Source: Jiangella alkaliphila (lineage in GTDB: Bacteria > Actinomycetota > Actinomycetes > Jiangellales > Jiangellaceae). Taken from it: 64,000 bases of DNA. The notes under the pieces were generated by a model. The model was not told the origin of the DNA. It worked only from the letters and a program-made list of their open reading frames with translations, and made no database searches. Both the position numbers and the translations under genes were made by a program. Positions within the stretch are counted from its first letter, which is position 1. Each line of letters starts with the position of its first letter. Positions 35,571 through 46,063 of this stretch are shown in pieces. Where the stretch lies: contig NZ_LT629791.1 of the NCBI RefSeq assembly GCF_900105925.1, positions 7,596,001-7,660,000 of the forward strand, given 5' to 3'.

Positions 35571-37418
35571 TCACTCCACCGTGACGCTCTTGGCGAGGTT
35601 GCGCGGCTGGTCGACGTCGAAGCCGCGGGCGCTGGCCATCTCGCAGGCGAACACCTGCAGCGGCACCGTCGAGACGACCGGCTGCAGCAGCACCGGGCAC
35701 TCGGGCACGCGGATCAGGTGGTCGGCGTACGGCACGACGTCCTCGTCGCCCTCTTCGGCGATGACGATGGTGCGGGCGCCGCGGGCGCGGACCTCCTGGA
35801 TGTTGCTGACGATCTTGTCGTGCAGCACCGACCGGCCCTTGGGCGACGGGACGACGACGATGATCGGGACGCCCTCCTCGACCAGTGCGATGGGGCCGTG
35901 CTTCAGCTCGCCGGCGGCGAACCCCTCGGCGTGCATGTAGGCGAGCTCCTTGAGCTTGAGCGCGCCCTCCAGGGCGACCGGATAGCCGACGTGGCGGCCG
36001 AGGAACAGCACCGACGTCGAGTTCGACAGCAGCCGGGCCAGCTCGCGCACCGGCTCCATGGTCTCGAGAACGAGGTCGACCTTGGCCGGCAGGTCGGAAA
36101 GGTCGCGGACGACGGAGCGGATCTCGTCGCCCCACTTGGTGCCGCGGACCTGGCCGAGGTAGAGGCCGACCAGGAAGCAGGCGATCATCTGCGTGAGGAA
36201 CGCCTTGGTGGAGGCGACGGCGACCTCGGGGCCTGCGTGGGTGTACAGGACGGCGTCGGACTCGCGCGGGATGGTGGCGCCGTTGGTGTTGCAGATGGCC
36301 AGCACGCGGGCGCCCTGCTCGCGGGCGTACCGCAGCGCCATCAGGGTGTCCATGGTCTCGCCGGACTGGCTGATCGCGATGACCAGCGTCTGGCGGTCGA
36401 CGACGGGGTCGCGGTAGCGGAACTCGCTGGCCAGCTCGACCTCGCAGGGCAGCCGGGTCCAGTGCTCGATGGCGTACTTGGCGACCATGCCGGCGTGGTA
36501 GGCGGTGCCACAGGCCACGACGACGACCTTGTCGACCTCGCGCAGCTCCTCGTCGGACAGCCGCATCTCGTCCAGCGCGAGCAGGCCGTCCTTGCCGATG
36601 CGCCCGAGCAGCGTGTTGGCGACCGCCTTGGGCTGCTCGGCGATCTCCTTGAGCATGAAGTAGTCGTAGCCGTCCTTCTCGGCGGCCGACGCGTCCCAGT
36701 CGACGTGGAAGTGCTTCCCCTCGACGGCGTTGCCGAAGAAGTCGGTGAGCGTGACGTCGTCGGGCGTGATCTCGACGATCTGGCCGTCGCCGATCTCGAG
36801 CGCCTCGCGGGTGTGCGCGATGAACGCGGAGACGTCGGAGGCGAGGAAGTTCTCGCCCTCGCCGACGCCGATGACCAGCGGCGAGTTGCGGCGGGCGGCG
36901 ACGACGCGGTCGGGGACGTCGGCGTGCACGGCGAGCAGCGTGAAGGCACCGTCGAGGCGGCGGCAGACCGCGCGCATGGCGTCGGTCAGGTCGGACCCGG
37001 CGGCGACCTCTGCCGCCAGCAGGTGCGCGACGACCTCGGTGTCGGTCTCGGACTCGAACCGGACGCCGGTGTCCTCGAGCTCGGCGCGCAGCCGGGCGAA
37101 GTTCTCGATGATGCCGTTGTGGATGACGGCGACCCGGCCGGACTCGTCGAGGTGCGGGTGGGCGTTACGGTCGGTGGGCGAGCCGTGCGTGGCCCAGCGG
37201 GTGTGGCCGAGCCCGGTGCCCGACACCGGCAGCGGCCGCTCCTCGAGCGCCTTCTCGAGGTTCACCAGCTTCCCGGCCCGCTTGACCGAGGCCAGCGCGC
37301 CGTCGGCGACGACCGCCACACCCGCGGAGTCGTACCCGCGGTACTCGAGCCGGCGCAGCCCCTCGACGACGACGTCGAGCGCTGCGCGATGTCCTGTGTA
37401 TCCCACGATCCCGCACAC
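35571..37418 (-). CDS. glmS: Glutamine-fructose-6-phosphate aminotransferase (isomerizing)
   Basis: Makes glucosamine-6-phosphate from fructose-6-phosphate and glutamine, the first step to UDP-GlcNAc. 615 residues. GTG 37418 directly precedes the catalytic Cys ([13 protein letters not shown]), as required for an N-terminal nucleophile. [15 protein letters not shown] and [14 protein letters not shown] belong to the glutaminase domain; two SIS domains follow ([28 protein letters not shown]), and the end [12 protein letters not shown] is the typical GlmS tail. The gene pairs functionally with glmM at 39598. Confidence 0.96.
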   Translation of the reverse strand: MCGIVGYTGHRAALDVVVEGLRRLEYRGYDSAGVAVVADGALASVKRAGKLVNLEKALEERPLPVSGTGLGHTRWATHGSPTDRNAHPHLDESGRVAVIHNGIIENFARLRAELEDTGVRFESETDTEVVAHLLAAEVAAGSDLTDAMRAVCRRLDGAFTLLAVHADVPDRVVAARRNSPLVIGVGEGENFLASDVSAFIAHTREALEIGDGQIVEITPDDVTLTDFFGNAVEGKHFHVDWDASAAEKDGYDYFMLKEIAEQPKAVANTLLGRIGKDGLLALDEMRLSDEELREVDKVVVVACGTAYHAGMVAKYAIEHWTRLPCEVELASEFRYRDPVVDRQTLVIAISQSGETMDTLMALRYAREQGARVLAICNTNGATIPRESDAVLYTHAGPEVAVASTKAFLTQMIACFLVGLYLGQVRGTKWGDEIRSVVRDLSDLPAKVDLVLETMEPVRELARLLSNSTSVLFLGRHVGYPVALEGALKLKELAYMHAEGFAAGELKHGPIALVEEGVPIIVVVPSPKGRSVLHDKIVSNIQEVRARGARTIVIAEEGDEDVVPYADHLIRVPECPVLLQPVVSTVPLQVFACEMASARGFDVDQPRNLAKSVTVE

Positions 37419-37490
37419 GGCGGTCACTGTAATCGCAGTCGACCCCGGAGCGCGCATCGCCAGGACAAGTCGGCCAGAATGAGGGCCATC

Positions 37491-38438
37491 ATGACTGTCG
37501 TCCGTGACTCCTCACCGTTCGTCGACCTGTCTCGCGCCGACTGGGCGCGGCTGCGGGACGAGACGCCGCTGTCGCTGACGGCGGCGGAGCTCGAGGAACT
37601 GCGCGGGCTCGGCGACGCCGTCGACCTCGACGAGGTGCGCGACGTCTACCTGCCGCTGTCGCGCCTGCTCAACCTGCGGTTCCGGGCCACGGCGCGGTTG
37701 CACGAGGCGACCACGACGTTCCTCGGCGGGTTCGCCGAGCGCACCCCGTTCGTCATCGGCATCGCCGGCTCCGTCGCGGTCGGGAAGTCGACGACGGCCC
37801 GGCTGCTGAAGGTGCTGCTGGCCCGCTGGTCCGAACATCCCCGGGTGGCGTTGGTCACGACCGACGGCTTCCTGCTGCCCAACGCCGAGCTGCAGCGACG
37901 CGGCCTCATGCAGCGCAAGGGGTTCCCCGAGTCCTACGACCGGCGGGCACTGCTGCGGTTCGTCACGGCGGTGAAGTCGGGCGAGCAGGTCGTGACGGCG
38001 CCGGTGTACTCGCACCTGACCTACGACATCGTCGAGAACGAGCGGACCAGCGTCGAGCGGCCGGACATCCTGCTGATCGAGGGGCTGAACGTGCTGCAGC
38101 CGGCCCGTCCCCGCTCCGACGGGGTCGCCGGCCTGGCGGTCAGCGACTTCTTCGACTTCTCCCTCTACGTCGACGCCTCGCCCAAGGACGTCCGCCGCTG
38201 GTACGTCGAGCGGTTCCTGCGGCTGCGCGAGACGGCGTTCCAGCGGCCGGAGTCGTACTTCCGCCGCTACGGCGACCTCGACCACGACGCCGCCGTCACG
38301 CAGGCCGAGCAGCTCTGGGACACCATCAACGGGCCCAACCTCGCGCAGAACATCCTGCCCACGCGCGGCCGGGCCACGCTGACGCTGACGAAGGGCCCGG
38401 ACCACTCGGTGCAGCGCATCAGGCTGCGCAAGATCTGA
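37491..38438 (+). CDS. coaA: Type I pantothenate kinase
   Basis: Phosphorylates pantothenate, the first step of coenzyme A synthesis. 315 residues. Walker A is [47 protein letters not shown] and [11 protein letters not shown] are the pantothenate/CoA-binding signatures, and the end [20 protein letters not shown] is conserved. ATG 37491 has GAGGG about 6 nt upstream; an in-frame ATG at 37479 is possible. The gene is divergent from glmS and convergent with a GNAT gene. Confidence 0.94.
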   Translation: MTVVRDSSPFVDLSRADWARLRDETPLSLTAAELEELRGLGDAVDLDEVRDVYLPLSRLLNLRFRATARLHEATTTFLGGFAERTPFVIGIAGSVAVGKSTTARLLKVLLARWSEHPRVALVTTDGFLLPNAELQRRGLMQRKGFPESYDRRALLRFVTAVKSGEQVVTAPVYSHLTYDIVENERTSVERPDILLIEGLNVLQPARPRSDGVAGLAVSDFFDFSLYVDASPKDVRRWYVERFLRLRETAFQRPESYFRRYGDLDHDAAVTQAEQLWDTINGPNLAQNILPTRGRATLTLTKGPDHSVQRIRLRKI

Positions 38439-38447
38439 ACGACGCGC

Positions 38448-39440
38448 TCAGATATCCCGCTGGTAGGCGGCGGACCAGCCCGCGACCTGGTAGCCGAGCG
38501 TCTCGTTGATGGCGATCATGTGCGTGTTGGAGTCGGCGTTCCACGTCCACACCGTCTGCACGCCGGGCCGGTCAGCCAACAGCTGACGCAGGTTGGCCGC
38601 CTTGAGCAGCAGGCCGAGCCGGTGGCCGCGGTGGCGAGGGTCGACGATGGTGGCGTCCTGGAAGCCGCTGACGTCGCTGTCGCGCGACACCGTGATCTCG
38701 GTGACGCCGGCCATGTCGCCGTCAGGGGCCAGGGCCGCCGCGACCCACGTCGCGCGGTTCATGCGCTCGCGTCGCTGCTCGGAGGTGCGGATGCGCGCGG
38801 CGTCCCAGACCTCGGGCTCGTAGTCGAGCTCGCCGAGCGGCGCGTCGGTGCTCATGCGCCCCTCGAGCCGGGCGTACTCGTCGACGTACTCGTCGGGTGC
38901 CCTGTCGCGCCAGGTGACGATGCGGTAGTCGGCGGCGTGCGGCCGGGCCGCCTCTTCCGCCCGGGCGATGCCGTCGAGGTCGAACGGCGGCCGCTGCACC
39001 CGGGTGATCTCGGTCATGCGGCGGGTGAAACCGTGCTTCTCGGCGAACACCGTGCCCGACGTGCCGTCGCTGCCCGTGGGTCCCTCGATGTAGAGCAGCT
39101 GGCTGGTGCGCCCCGCGGCCTTCGACGCCTCGTCGAGGGTGGCCAGCAGCGCGCTGCCGACGCCCCGGTGAGCGTCGTCGGGCCGGACGAAGACCTCCGG
39201 CTCGGCGAGCGTGAGGTTGTCGCGCAGCGGCAGCCCCAGCAGTGCGGCGCCGACGGCCTTGCCGCCGTCCTCGGCCAGCCACAGCTTCGCGGCGTGGTGC
39301 TCGGTGCCCGCGTAGACGACCTTCAGCTCGGGTTCGAGCCACTGCGGGCCGGTGGGGTGGTCGGCCAGGCGCGCGCCGAGGTAGACCTCGTACCAGGCGG
39401 CGAAGTCGGGGTCGGAGGCGTGGATCGGTCGGATCTGCAC
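38448..39440 (-). CDS. Tandem-GNAT acetyltransferase
   Basis: About 330 residues with two GNAT domains, as in mycothiol synthase-like proteins. The first has VFVRPDDAHRGVGSALLAT, and the second ATIVDPRHRGHRLGLLLKAA followed by TWNADSNTHMIAINETLGY. The late N-x-M-x-x-I-N-x-x-LGY segment is typical of actinobacterial two-domain GNATs. Substrate unknown. GTG 39440 (VQIRPIHA) is taken as start. It lies downstream of glmM on the same strand across a foldback hairpin. Confidence 0.8.
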   Translation of the reverse strand: MQIRPIHASDPDFAAWYEVYLGARLADHPTGPQWLEPELKVVYAGTEHHAAKLWLAEDGGKAVGAALLGLPLRDNLTLAEPEVFVRPDDAHRGVGSALLATLDEASKAAGRTSQLLYIEGPTGSDGTSGTVFAEKHGFTRRMTEITRVQRPPFDLDGIARAEEAARPHAADYRIVTWRDRAPDEYVDEYARLEGRMSTDAPLGELDYEPEVWDAARIRTSEQRRERMNRATWVAAALAPDGDMAGVTEITVSRDSDVSGFQDATIVDPRHRGHRLGLLLKAANLRQLLADRPGVQTVWTWNADSNTHMIAINETLGYQVAGWSAAYQRDI

Positions 39441-39489
39441 CCGTCGAGCCTCGCCCGTGCCGCCCCGGCACGGCAACCGGTTTTCGCGG

Positions 39490-39588
39490 GTCGGAGGGGC
39501 GCAGGACGCTGCGCCGGCTCCGCTTCGCGGCGGTGAAGCATGCCGCGTGCGCTCTTGACGCCGGCTCCGCGTCCTCCGCCCCTCCGAC
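39490..39588. repeat. 99-bp foldback between glmM and the GNAT gene
   Basis: Arms 39490-39509 (starts GTCGGAGGGGCG) and 39569-39588 match in 19 of 20 positions. The intervening sequence contains a near-perfect direct repeat of CGCCGGCTCCGC (39512-39523 and 39559-39570). It lies 9 bp beyond the glmM stop and probably ends glmM transcription; it could also be a small repeat element. Confidence 0.6.
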
Positions 39589-39597
39589 TCGGTTTCG

Positions 39598-40947
39598 CTA
39601 GAGGGCCAGTTCGGCCTGGACGGTGGCGGCGAGGCGGCGGGCGACGGTCTCGGCCTGCTCGGGGGTGGCGGCCTCGACCATGACCCGCACGAGCGGCTCG
39701 GTGCCGGACGGGCGGAGCAGGACGCGGCCGGTGGCGCCGAGCTCGGCCTCGGCCTCGGCGAGGGCGGTCTTGACGCCTTCGTCGAGCGTGACCCGGCTCT
39801 TGTCGACGCCCTTGACGTTGACCAGGACCTGCGGGAGCCGCTGCACGACCCCGGCCAGCTCGGCCAGCGGCGTGCCGGTCGACGCGACCTGGGCGAGCAG
39901 GTGGACGGCGGTCAGCACGCCGTCGCCGGTGGTGCCGTGGTCGAGCATGACGACGTGACCGGACTGCTCGCCGCCCAGGTTGTAGCCGCCGGACTTCATG
40001 GCCTCGAGGACGTAGCGGTCGCCGACGGCGGTGTCGATGACGTTGACGCCGGCCTGGCGCATGGCCAGCCGGAAGCCCTCGTTGGACATGACGGTGGCGA
40101 CGACGGAGTCGCGGCGCAGCGCCCCCTGGGACCGCATGGCCAGCGCGAGGATGGCCAGGATCTGGTCGCCGTCGACGACCTCGCCGGTGGCGTCGACCGC
40201 CAGGCACCGGTCGGCGTCGCCGTCGTGCGCGATGCCGACGTCGGCGCCGGCGGCAACGACCTCGGCCGCGACGACGTCGAGGTGGGTGGAGCCGCAGTTG
40301 TGGTTGATGTTCAGGCCGTCGGGCTCGGCGCAGACCGCGACGACATCGGCGCCCAGGCGGCGCAGCGCCTCGGGAGCGGCGCGGTAGGCGGCGCCGTGCG
40401 CGCAGTCGACGACGACGCGCAGCCCCTCGAGGCGGCCCGGCGCGGTGCCCACGACGTGGGAGATGTACGTCTCGAGGCCCTCGGGGTGCTCGTGGACGCG
40501 GCCGACCTCGGCGCCGGTGGGCCGGTTCCACGGCTCGCGCAGCCGGGCCTCGATGGCGTCCTCGATGGCGTCGTCGAGCTTCTGGCCGCCCTTGGCGAAG
40601 AACTTGATGCCGTTGTCGGGCATCGGGTTGTGGCTGGCCGACAGCATGACGCCGAGATCGGCGTCGAGCATGCCGGTGAGGAACGCCACGGCGGGGGTGG
40701 GCAGCACGCCGACCCTGAGGACGTCGGCCCCGGCGCTGGCGAGGCCGGCCACGACGGCCGCCTCGAGGAACTCGCCGGAGGCCCGTGGGTCGCGGCCGAC
40801 GACCGCGACCGGGCGACGCCCGGAGCCGAACGCGCCGATCTCGCCCAGCACGTGGGCGGCGGCGACGGAGAGGTCGAGGGCGAGCTCGGCCGTGAGATCG
40901 GAGTTCGCCAGGCCGCGAACGCCATCGGTGCCGAAGAGACGAGCCAC
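39598..40947 (-). CDS. glmM: Phosphoglucosamine mutase
   Basis: Interconverts glucosamine-6- and glucosamine-1-phosphate for UDP-GlcNAc synthesis. 449 residues. It starts [13 protein letters not shown]; the phosphoserine loop is [18 protein letters not shown], the metal loop is [13 protein letters not shown], the sugar loop is GGEQSGHVV, and the phosphate loop [18 protein letters not shown] 40947 follows GGAG by 8 nt. It is read in the same direction as rplM-rpsI, 103 bp downstream of them, beyond a strong terminator. Confidence 0.96.
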   Translation of the reverse strand: MARLFGTDGVRGLANSDLTAELALDLSVAAAHVLGEIGAFGSGRRPVAVVGRDPRASGEFLEAAVVAGLASAGADVLRVGVLPTPAVAFLTGMLDADLGVMLSASHNPMPDNGIKFFAKGGQKLDDAIEDAIEARLREPWNRPTGAEVGRVHEHPEGLETYISHVVGTAPGRLEGLRVVVDCAHGAAYRAAPEALRRLGADVVAVCAEPDGLNINHNCGSTHLDVVAAEVVAAGADVGIAHDGDADRCLAVDATGEVVDGDQILAILALAMRSQGALRRDSVVATVMSNEGFRLAMRQAGVNVIDTAVGDRYVLEAMKSGGYNLGGEQSGHVVMLDHGTTGDGVLTAVHLLAQVASTGTPLAELAGVVQRLPQVLVNVKGVDKSRVTLDEGVKTALAEAEAELGATGRVLLRPSGTEPLVRVMVEAATPEQAETVARRLAATVQAELAL

Positions 40948-40987
40948 TGAGGGTGCTCCTAGTGGGGGCGGCGGAAGAGGTGGAAAC

Positions 40988-41028
40988 GCGAACGGCCCCG
41001 GAGTTCGTGTACCCCCGGGGCCGTTCGC
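40988..41028 (-). terminator. Terminator after rpsI
   Basis: GCGAACGGCCCCGG (40988-41001) pairs perfectly with 41015-41028, a 14-bp stem with a 13-nt loop. A second small hairpin, ATTCGCGCA (41032-41040) with TGCGCGAAT (41043-41051), sits on the rpsI stop codon. Confidence 0.75.
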
Positions 41029-41050
41029 GGAATTCGCGCAGGTGCGCGAA

Positions 41051-41542
41051 TCAGCGCTTGCTGTACTGCGGAGCCTTGCGGGCCTTCTTCAGACCGGCCT
41101 TCTTCCGCTCGATGACGCGGGCGTCGCGAGTGAGGAAGCCGGCCTTCTTCAGCGCCGGGCGGTTGTTCTCGGTGTCCACGGCGTTCAGCGCGCGGGCGAT
41201 GCCCAGCCGCAGCGCACCGGCCTGGCCGGTGACGCCGCCGCCGCCGATGCGGGCGATGACGTCGTAGCGGTCGGTGAGCTCGAGCTCGACGAACGGCGAG
41301 CTGACCAGCTGCTGGTGCACCTTGTTCGGGAAGTAGGTGTCGAGCGTGCGGCCGTTGATGGTCCACTGGCCGGTGCCCGGAACGATGCGGACCCGGGCGA
41401 TGGCCTGCTTGCGCCGGCCGGTGGCCGCACCGGGCTCGATGTTCGAGACGCGCGACGGCGCGGACTCGGAGGTGTAGCTCTCGGTGGGAGCCTCGGTGGG
41501 CGCCTCGTCGGTGTCGACCTCGTCGACGGTGGTCTCAGTCAT
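41051..41542 (-). CDS. rpsI: 30S ribosomal protein uS9
   Basis: 163 residues. The conserved part [40 protein letters not shown] and the basic C-terminus (RKAPQYSKR) whose last residues contact P-site tRNA are all present. It has an acidic N-terminal extension of about 35 residues ([15 protein letters not shown]), as is common in actinobacteria. ATG 41542 follows GAGG; GTG 41554, overlapping the rplM stop, is an in-frame alternative. It is co-transcribed with rplM. Confidence 0.97.
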   Translation of the reverse strand: MTETTVDEVDTDEAPTEAPTESYTSESAPSRVSNIEPGAATGRRKQAIARVRIVPGTGQWTINGRTLDTYFPNKVHQQLVSSPFVELELTDRYDVIARIGGGGVTGQAGALRLGIARALNAVDTENNRPALKKAGFLTRDARVIERKKAGLKKARKAPQYSKR

Positions 41543-41550
41543 GTCCTCAC

Positions 41551-41994
41551 TCACTGCGCGACCTGGCCGATCTCGTACGGCACGGGCTGCTGGGCCTGGT
41601 GCGGGTGCTCCGGGCCCGCGTACACCTTCAGCTTGGACAGCATCTGCCGGCCCAGGCTGTTGTGCGGGAGCATCCCCTTGACGGCCTTCTCGATGGCTCG
41701 GCGCGGGTTCTTGTCGAGGAGGTCCCGGTAGGTCGTGGAGCGCAGACCGCCCGGCCGGCCGGAGTGCCGGTAGTCGATCTTCTGCTCCAGCTTGCTGCCG
41801 GTGAGCGCGACCTTCTCGGCGTTCACGACAATGACGAAGTCGCCCGTGTCGACGTGCGGCGCGTAGACGGGCTTGTGCTTGCCACGCAGCAGGGTCGCGG
41901 TCTGGCTGGCGAGCCTGCCGAGAACGATGTCGGTGGCGTCGATGACGTGCCACTGGCGCTGGACATCGCCGGGCTTGGGGCTGTACGTGCGCAC
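41551..41994 (-). CDS. rplM: 50S ribosomal protein uL13
   Basis: 147 residues, full length. [53 protein letters not shown] and the end [14 protein letters not shown] are typical. GTG 41994 has GAAGG about 9 nt upstream. The same reading frame is open far upstream, through a frameshifted GNAT gene, with no stop in between, but a good promoter at 42078-42107 shows that rplM has its own transcript. The rpsI gene follows directly. Confidence 0.97.
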   Translation of the reverse strand: MRTYSPKPGDVQRQWHVIDATDIVLGRLASQTATLLRGKHKPVYAPHVDTGDFVIVVNAEKVALTGSKLEQKIDYRHSGRPGGLRSTTYRDLLDKNPRRAIEKAVKGMLPHNSLGRQMLSKLKVYAGPEHPHQAQQPVPYEIGQVAQ

Positions 41995-42077
41995 GGTGTA
42001 AGCCTTCGCTGAGGTCGAGAGGATGGATCTGGATGGGTGGTCGGCGTGCCGCGCTCCGGTACGCACAACGACACGAC

Positions 42078-42107
42078 AGGATACCTGTGCGGGCGCCGCA
42101 TGGTCAA
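42078..42107 (-). promoter_or_regulatory. Promoter of rplM-rpsI
   Basis: On the minus strand TTGACC (42102-42107) and TATCCT (42078-42083) are 18 bp apart, a good housekeeping-sigma match. Transcription would start near 42071, giving a leader of about 75 nt before rplM. Confidence 0.65.
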
Positions 42108-42136
42108 AACGGTGAAGAATCCCCACCGGACGCCGG

Positions 42137-43011
42137 TCACACGTTCCCGTGCACCATCTCATACTGCGCCAGTTCCTCGCGAACCCAGCCGTCGCGCGGA
42201 AGAACTCGGCCCCGTCCGGCTCCGGCACCAGCGGCGGCACCGTCCAGCGTCGTCCCGGGAACGCGTCGCGCAGCGCGGCCAGCAGCGCCCGTCCGTGACC
42301 CCGCCGCCGGGCGGCCGGATCGGTGTGGACGGCGCTCAGCACCGCGGCGGTCTCGGTGATGCTGATCAGCGCCGAGGCCGGCCCCAGGGCATACGCCTGG
42401 CGCGGCGGCCCGGCGGCGGCCAGCGTCTCGGGCGCGAGCTGCCACGGCGGCTCGTCCGCACTCCTCAGCCCCGCGGCCACCCCGCGGGCGAACCGCGACG
42501 GGTCGATCGCCGCCGGCGCCGTCTGAGGCACCGGCCCGGCCGCGCCCGGGCGGTCCCAGCGGTAGCCGACCAGCGTCCGGGCGATGCGGAAGCCGAGCCG
42601 CTCGTACAGCCGCACAGCCGCCGCGTTGCTGGTGATCACCTCGAGCGTGATCCTGGTCGCACCGGCCTCGACGCACCGGACCACGGCCCGCTCCATCAGC
42701 GCCCGGCCCACGCCGACGCCACGGTAGGCCGGCGTGCAGCCGAACCCGCCGATGCGCGCCGTGGCGCCGCGCCGGGTGATCAGGCAGATGCCCACGAGGT
42801 CGTCGCCGGCGGTGTAGACCTCGCTCAGGTAGCGGTCGAGGTGCTCGGCGCCGAACCGCCGCTCGAACGCCGGCCCGTCGACCGACACCGGCACGATGTA
42901 GCCCTCGAACGACCGCGTCATCGCCTCGGCCGCCTGCTCCGACGTCAGCGCTGCGACCGGGCGCGCCGTCAGCACGCCGGCCCGGGTGGGGATCTCCTCG
43001 GCGGCGGCCAT
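42137..43011 (-). pseudogene. Tandem-GNAT acetyltransferase with an apparent C-terminal frameshift
   Basis: The main frame begins at ATG 43011 ([18 protein letters not shown]) and carries two acetyl-CoA loops ([18 protein letters not shown] and [18 protein letters not shown]). After GAEFFRA the frame turns into nonsense and stays open into rplM, whereas the alternative frame continues with the expected [17 protein letters not shown] and stops at 42137-42139. The switch maps to a CGCGCG run at 42193-42198, consistent with a one-base loss. This may be a real mutation, a sequencing error, or less likely a programmed shift. Joined, the protein would be about 291 residues. Substrate unknown. Confidence 0.7.
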
Positions 43012-43070
43012 CCTCCGATTGTGCCCCGGCCACAGGAGTAGCGTGTCGACAGGATCGGCCGGGGGCGCCC

Positions 43071-44735
43071 ATGACGACTGCCGAGGCACGGGAACAGGGC
43101 CGGGCCGCGTTCGAGACGCGAGCCTGGGAGCAGGCGTACGCGCAGTTCACGGCCGCCGACGCCGCGTCGCCGCTGCCCACCCGCGACCTCGAGCTGCTCG
43201 CCCTCGCCGCGTTCCTGGCCGGCCACGACGCCGAGAGCGCGGCGCTGCAGGAGCGCGGCTACCGCGAGCTGGTGCGCGAGAGCCGGCCGCTGGCGGCCGT
43301 CCGCTGCGCGTTCTGGCTGGCGGTCGTCCTGCTCAACCAGGGTGAGTTCGCCCGGGCCGGCGGCTGGCTGGCCCGCGCGGACCGGCTCCTCGACGACGCC
43401 GGGCGCGACTGCGCCGAGAGCGGCTACCTGCTCGCGGCCCGGGCCCGGCAGACGGTGGCCGCCGGCGACCCCGCGGTGGCGGCGGAGATGTTCGCCGAGG
43501 CCGTCGCCGCCGGTCAGCGGCACCACGACGTCGATCTGGTGATCCTCGGCCGCATGGGCCGCGGCCGGGCGCTGGTCGGCATGGGCAAGGTCGCCGAGGG
43601 TGTCGCGCTGCTGGACGAGGCCATGGTCGACGTGACGGCGGGCGCGGCCGGCCCGCTGCTCACCGGCATCGTGTACTGCACGGTCATCGACGCCTGCCGG
43701 GCGACGTTCGACGTGCGCCGGGCCCGCGAGTGGACGGCGGCGCTGACCCGGTGGTGCGACGCGCAGCCGGACCTCGTGCCGTTCCGCGGCGAGTGTCAGG
43801 TGCACCGTGTCCATGTGCTGCGCGACCAGGGCGCCTGGACCGACGCGCTGGCCGAGGCCGGGCGCGCGTGCCGCCAGTTGTCCGACCCGCCGGGCCAGCC
43901 GGCCGCCGGCGCCGCCCACTACGAGCAGGCCGAACTGCACCGGCTGCGCGGCGAGGCGGCGGCCGCCGAGGACGCGTACCGGCGGGCCGGGCTCGGCGGA
44001 CTGGACCCGCAGCCCGGGCTGGCGCTGCTCCGGCTGGCGCAGGGGCAGGTGGCGGCCGCCGTCGCGGGGCTGCGCCGGGCCCTGGACGAGACGCCGAGCC
44101 CGATCGAGCGGCCGGGCCTGCTCGCGGCCCTGGTCGAGGCGCTGGTGGTGGCGGGCGACGTCGGCGACGACGGTGACGGCGGCGCGGCGGACGCGGCGGA
44201 CGCGGCGGCGGAGCTGGCCGAGATCGCCGACGCGGCCAGGGTGCCGGTGCTGACGGCGATGTCGGCGTACGCGACGGCGTCGGTGCGGCTCGCGCGCGGC
44301 GACGCTGCTGGTGCGCTGACGGCCGCGCGGCGGTCGTGGGCCGCCTTCCGCGAGGTCGACACCCCGTACGACGCCGCCCGGGCCCGCGTCCTGGTCGGGC
44401 TGGCCTGCCGCGACCTCGGCGACGCCGACGCCGCCCAGCTGGAGTTCGAGTCCGCGCTGCGGACGTTCCGCCGCCTGTCGGCCGGCCCGGACCTCGAGCG
44501 GCTGCGGTCGCTGGCCGGAACCGGCGGCGGTGCGGCCACGGACGGCGGGCTGACGCCGCGTGAGCTGGAGGTGCTGCGGCTGGTGGCCGCCGGGCGGACC
44601 AACCGGGCGGTCGCCGACGCGCTGGTGCTCAGCGAGAAGACGGTGGCGCGGCACCTGAGCAACATCTTCGCCAAACTCGGCGTCTCGTCCCGCGCCGCGG
44701 CGACCGCCTACGCCTACGAGCACGGCCTGGTCTGA
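43071..44735 (+). CDS. LuxR-family regulator with TPR-type helical domain
   Basis: 554 residues. Most of the protein is Ala-rich helical repeat of TPR kind (for example [27 protein letters not shown]-like units, [16 protein letters not shown]). The last 65 residues are a LuxR/Nar[40 protein letters not shown] and [20 protein letters not shown]. No N-terminal ATPase (LAL P-loop) is present, so this is the short type. ATG 43071 has no strong ribosome site. The neighbouring flavoprotein gene is the likely target; paired LuxR-TPR and FAD genes of this kind recur in actinobacteria, as I recall. Confidence 0.85.
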   Translation: MTTAEAREQGRAAFETRAWEQAYAQFTAADAASPLPTRDLELLALAAFLAGHDAESAALQERGYRELVRESRPLAAVRCAFWLAVVLLNQGEFARAGGWLARADRLLDDAGRDCAESGYLLAARARQTVAAGDPAVAAEMFAEAVAAGQRHHDVDLVILGRMGRGRALVGMGKVAEGVALLDEAMVDVTAGAAGPLLTGIVYCTVIDACRATFDVRRAREWTAALTRWCDAQPDLVPFRGECQVHRVHVLRDQGAWTDALAEAGRACRQLSDPPGQPAAGAAHYEQAELHRLRGEAAAAEDAYRRAGLGGLDPQPGLALLRLAQGQVAAAVAGLRRALDETPSPIERPGLLAALVEALVVAGDVGDDGDGGAADAADAAAELAEIADAARVPVLTAMSAYATASVRLARGDAAGALTAARRSWAAFREVDTPYDAARARVLVGLACRDLGDADAAQLEFESALRTFRRLSAGPDLERLRSLAGTGGGAATDGGLTPRELEVLRLVAAGRTNRAVADALVLSEKTVARHLSNIFAKLGVSSRAAATAYAYEHGLV

Positions 44736-44764
44736 CCGCTCCGCCGGACGTCGGCCTGGGCACA

Positions 44765-44819
44765 CCTTGATCATGTTCCCTCGCGGTCGCTGACACGCCG
44801 CGAACGCACATGATCATGG
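44765..44819 (+). terminator. Hairpin after the LuxR gene
   Basis: TGATCATGT (44768-44776) pairs with ACATGATCA (44808-44816), extended with one mismatch on the outside, and TCGCGG (44781-44786) with CCGCGA (44798-44803) inside. There is no U-tract. Confidence 0.5.
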
Positions 44820-44947
44820 ACGCGACGCCTAGACAGTTCTCCCCATGCCGCCGTGGCCGGGAAGATGCATGGTTCGCCCGATGCGGCGACACCCCCGCGC
44901 TCTCTAGCGTCAAGGCCTGACCTGGCCGAACGTACGGGGAGGGCGTC

Positions 44948-46063
44948 ATGGACCAGCACATCGAGACGATCGTGGTCGGGGGCGGGCAGGCAGGCCTGAG
45001 TGTCGGCTACCACCTGAAGAAGCGGGGCCGGCCGTTCCTGATCCTGGACGAGCGCGGGCGGACCGGGGACAACTGGCGGCGGCACTGGGACACGCTGCGG
45101 CTGTACAGCCCGGCCCGCTACGACGGCCTGCCGGGGCTGCGCTTCCCCGGGCCCGGCCGGGCGTTCCCGACGAAGGACCAGGTCGCGGACTATCTGGAGG
45201 CGTACGCCGCCCGGTTCGAGCTGCCGGTCGAGCACGGCGTCCACGTCGAGGCCCTGACCGGCGGCGACGGCCGGTACGTCCTGGACTGCGGCGACCGCCG
45301 GTTCACGGCGGACCACGTCGTCGTGGCGACGGGGACGTTCGGGACGCGGGCGTACGTGCCGCCGTTCGCGTCCGAGCTGGACCCGGCCATCGCGCAGCTG
45401 CACTCCACCGACTACCACCGCCCTGACCAGCTCACGGACGGGCCCGTCCTGGTCGTCGGGGCGTCGCACTCGGGCGCGGACATCGCGATCGAGACGGCCC
45501 GCGAGCACCACACCATCCTGTGCGGCCGCACGAACGGGCAGCTCCCGGTCCCGCTGGAGTCGCGCCGGGCGCGGGCCGCGTTCCCGGTGCTGTGGTTCCT
45601 GGCCCGGCACGTGCTCACAATGCGCACGCCGATCGGGCGGAAGCTGCGCCCGGAGATCCGGACGCACGGCGGGCCGCTGCTGCGGGTCCAGGCCGACGAC
45701 CTCGCCGCCGCCGGGGTCGAGCGGGTGACCGAGCGGGTCGCCGGCGTGCGGGACGGGAAGCCGGTCCTGGACGGCGGCCGGGTGCTCGACGTCGCGACGG
45801 TGGTCTGGTGCACGGGGTTCCGGCAGGACTTCGGCTGGATCCGGTTGCCGGTCCTGGGCGACGACGGCTGGCCGCTCGAGGAGCGCGGCGTGGTGCCGTC
45901 GTCGCCCGGCCTCTACTTCACCGGCCTGGCCTTCCAGAGCGCGTTCAGCTCCATGCTGGTCGGTGGCGCCGGGGCCGACGCGGAGTACGTGGCCCGGCAC
46001 CTCGCCGCCGCGCGCCCCGTCAGGGCTGCTCGAACACCGCGACCGTCCGTGCCGGGACGGTGA
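44948..46063 (+). CDS. NAD(P)/FAD-dependent oxidoreductase (flavin monooxygenase-like)
   Basis: 371 residues. The FAD-binding GxGxxG is IVVGGGQAGLSVGYHL, followed by GRTGDNWRRHWDTLRLYSPA, an FMO-like WxxRWDxLxLxTP segment; the second nucleotide site is VLVVGASHSGADIAIE, and the late ATG-like motif is TVVWCTGFRQDFGWI. Likely a monooxygenase or electron-transfer flavoprotein with NADPH; substrate unknown. ATG 44948 follows GGGAGGG. It lies 212 bp behind the LuxR/TPR gene. The 3' end overlaps the convergent pullulanase gene by 44 bp. Confidence 0.85.
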   Translation: MDQHIETIVVGGGQAGLSVGYHLKKRGRPFLILDERGRTGDNWRRHWDTLRLYSPARYDGLPGLRFPGPGRAFPTKDQVADYLEAYAARFELPVEHGVHVEALTGGDGRYVLDCGDRRFTADHVVVATGTFGTRAYVPPFASELDPAIAQLHSTDYHRPDQLTDGPVLVVGASHSGADIAIETAREHHTILCGRTNGQLPVPLESRRARAAFPVLWFLARHVLTMRTPIGRKLRPEIRTHGGPLLRVQADDLAAAGVERVTERVAGVRDGKPVLDGGRVLDVATVVWCTGFRQDFGWIRLPVLGDDGWPLEERGVVPSSPGLYFTGLAFQSAFSSMLVGGAGADAEYVARHLAAARPVRAARTPRPSVPGR

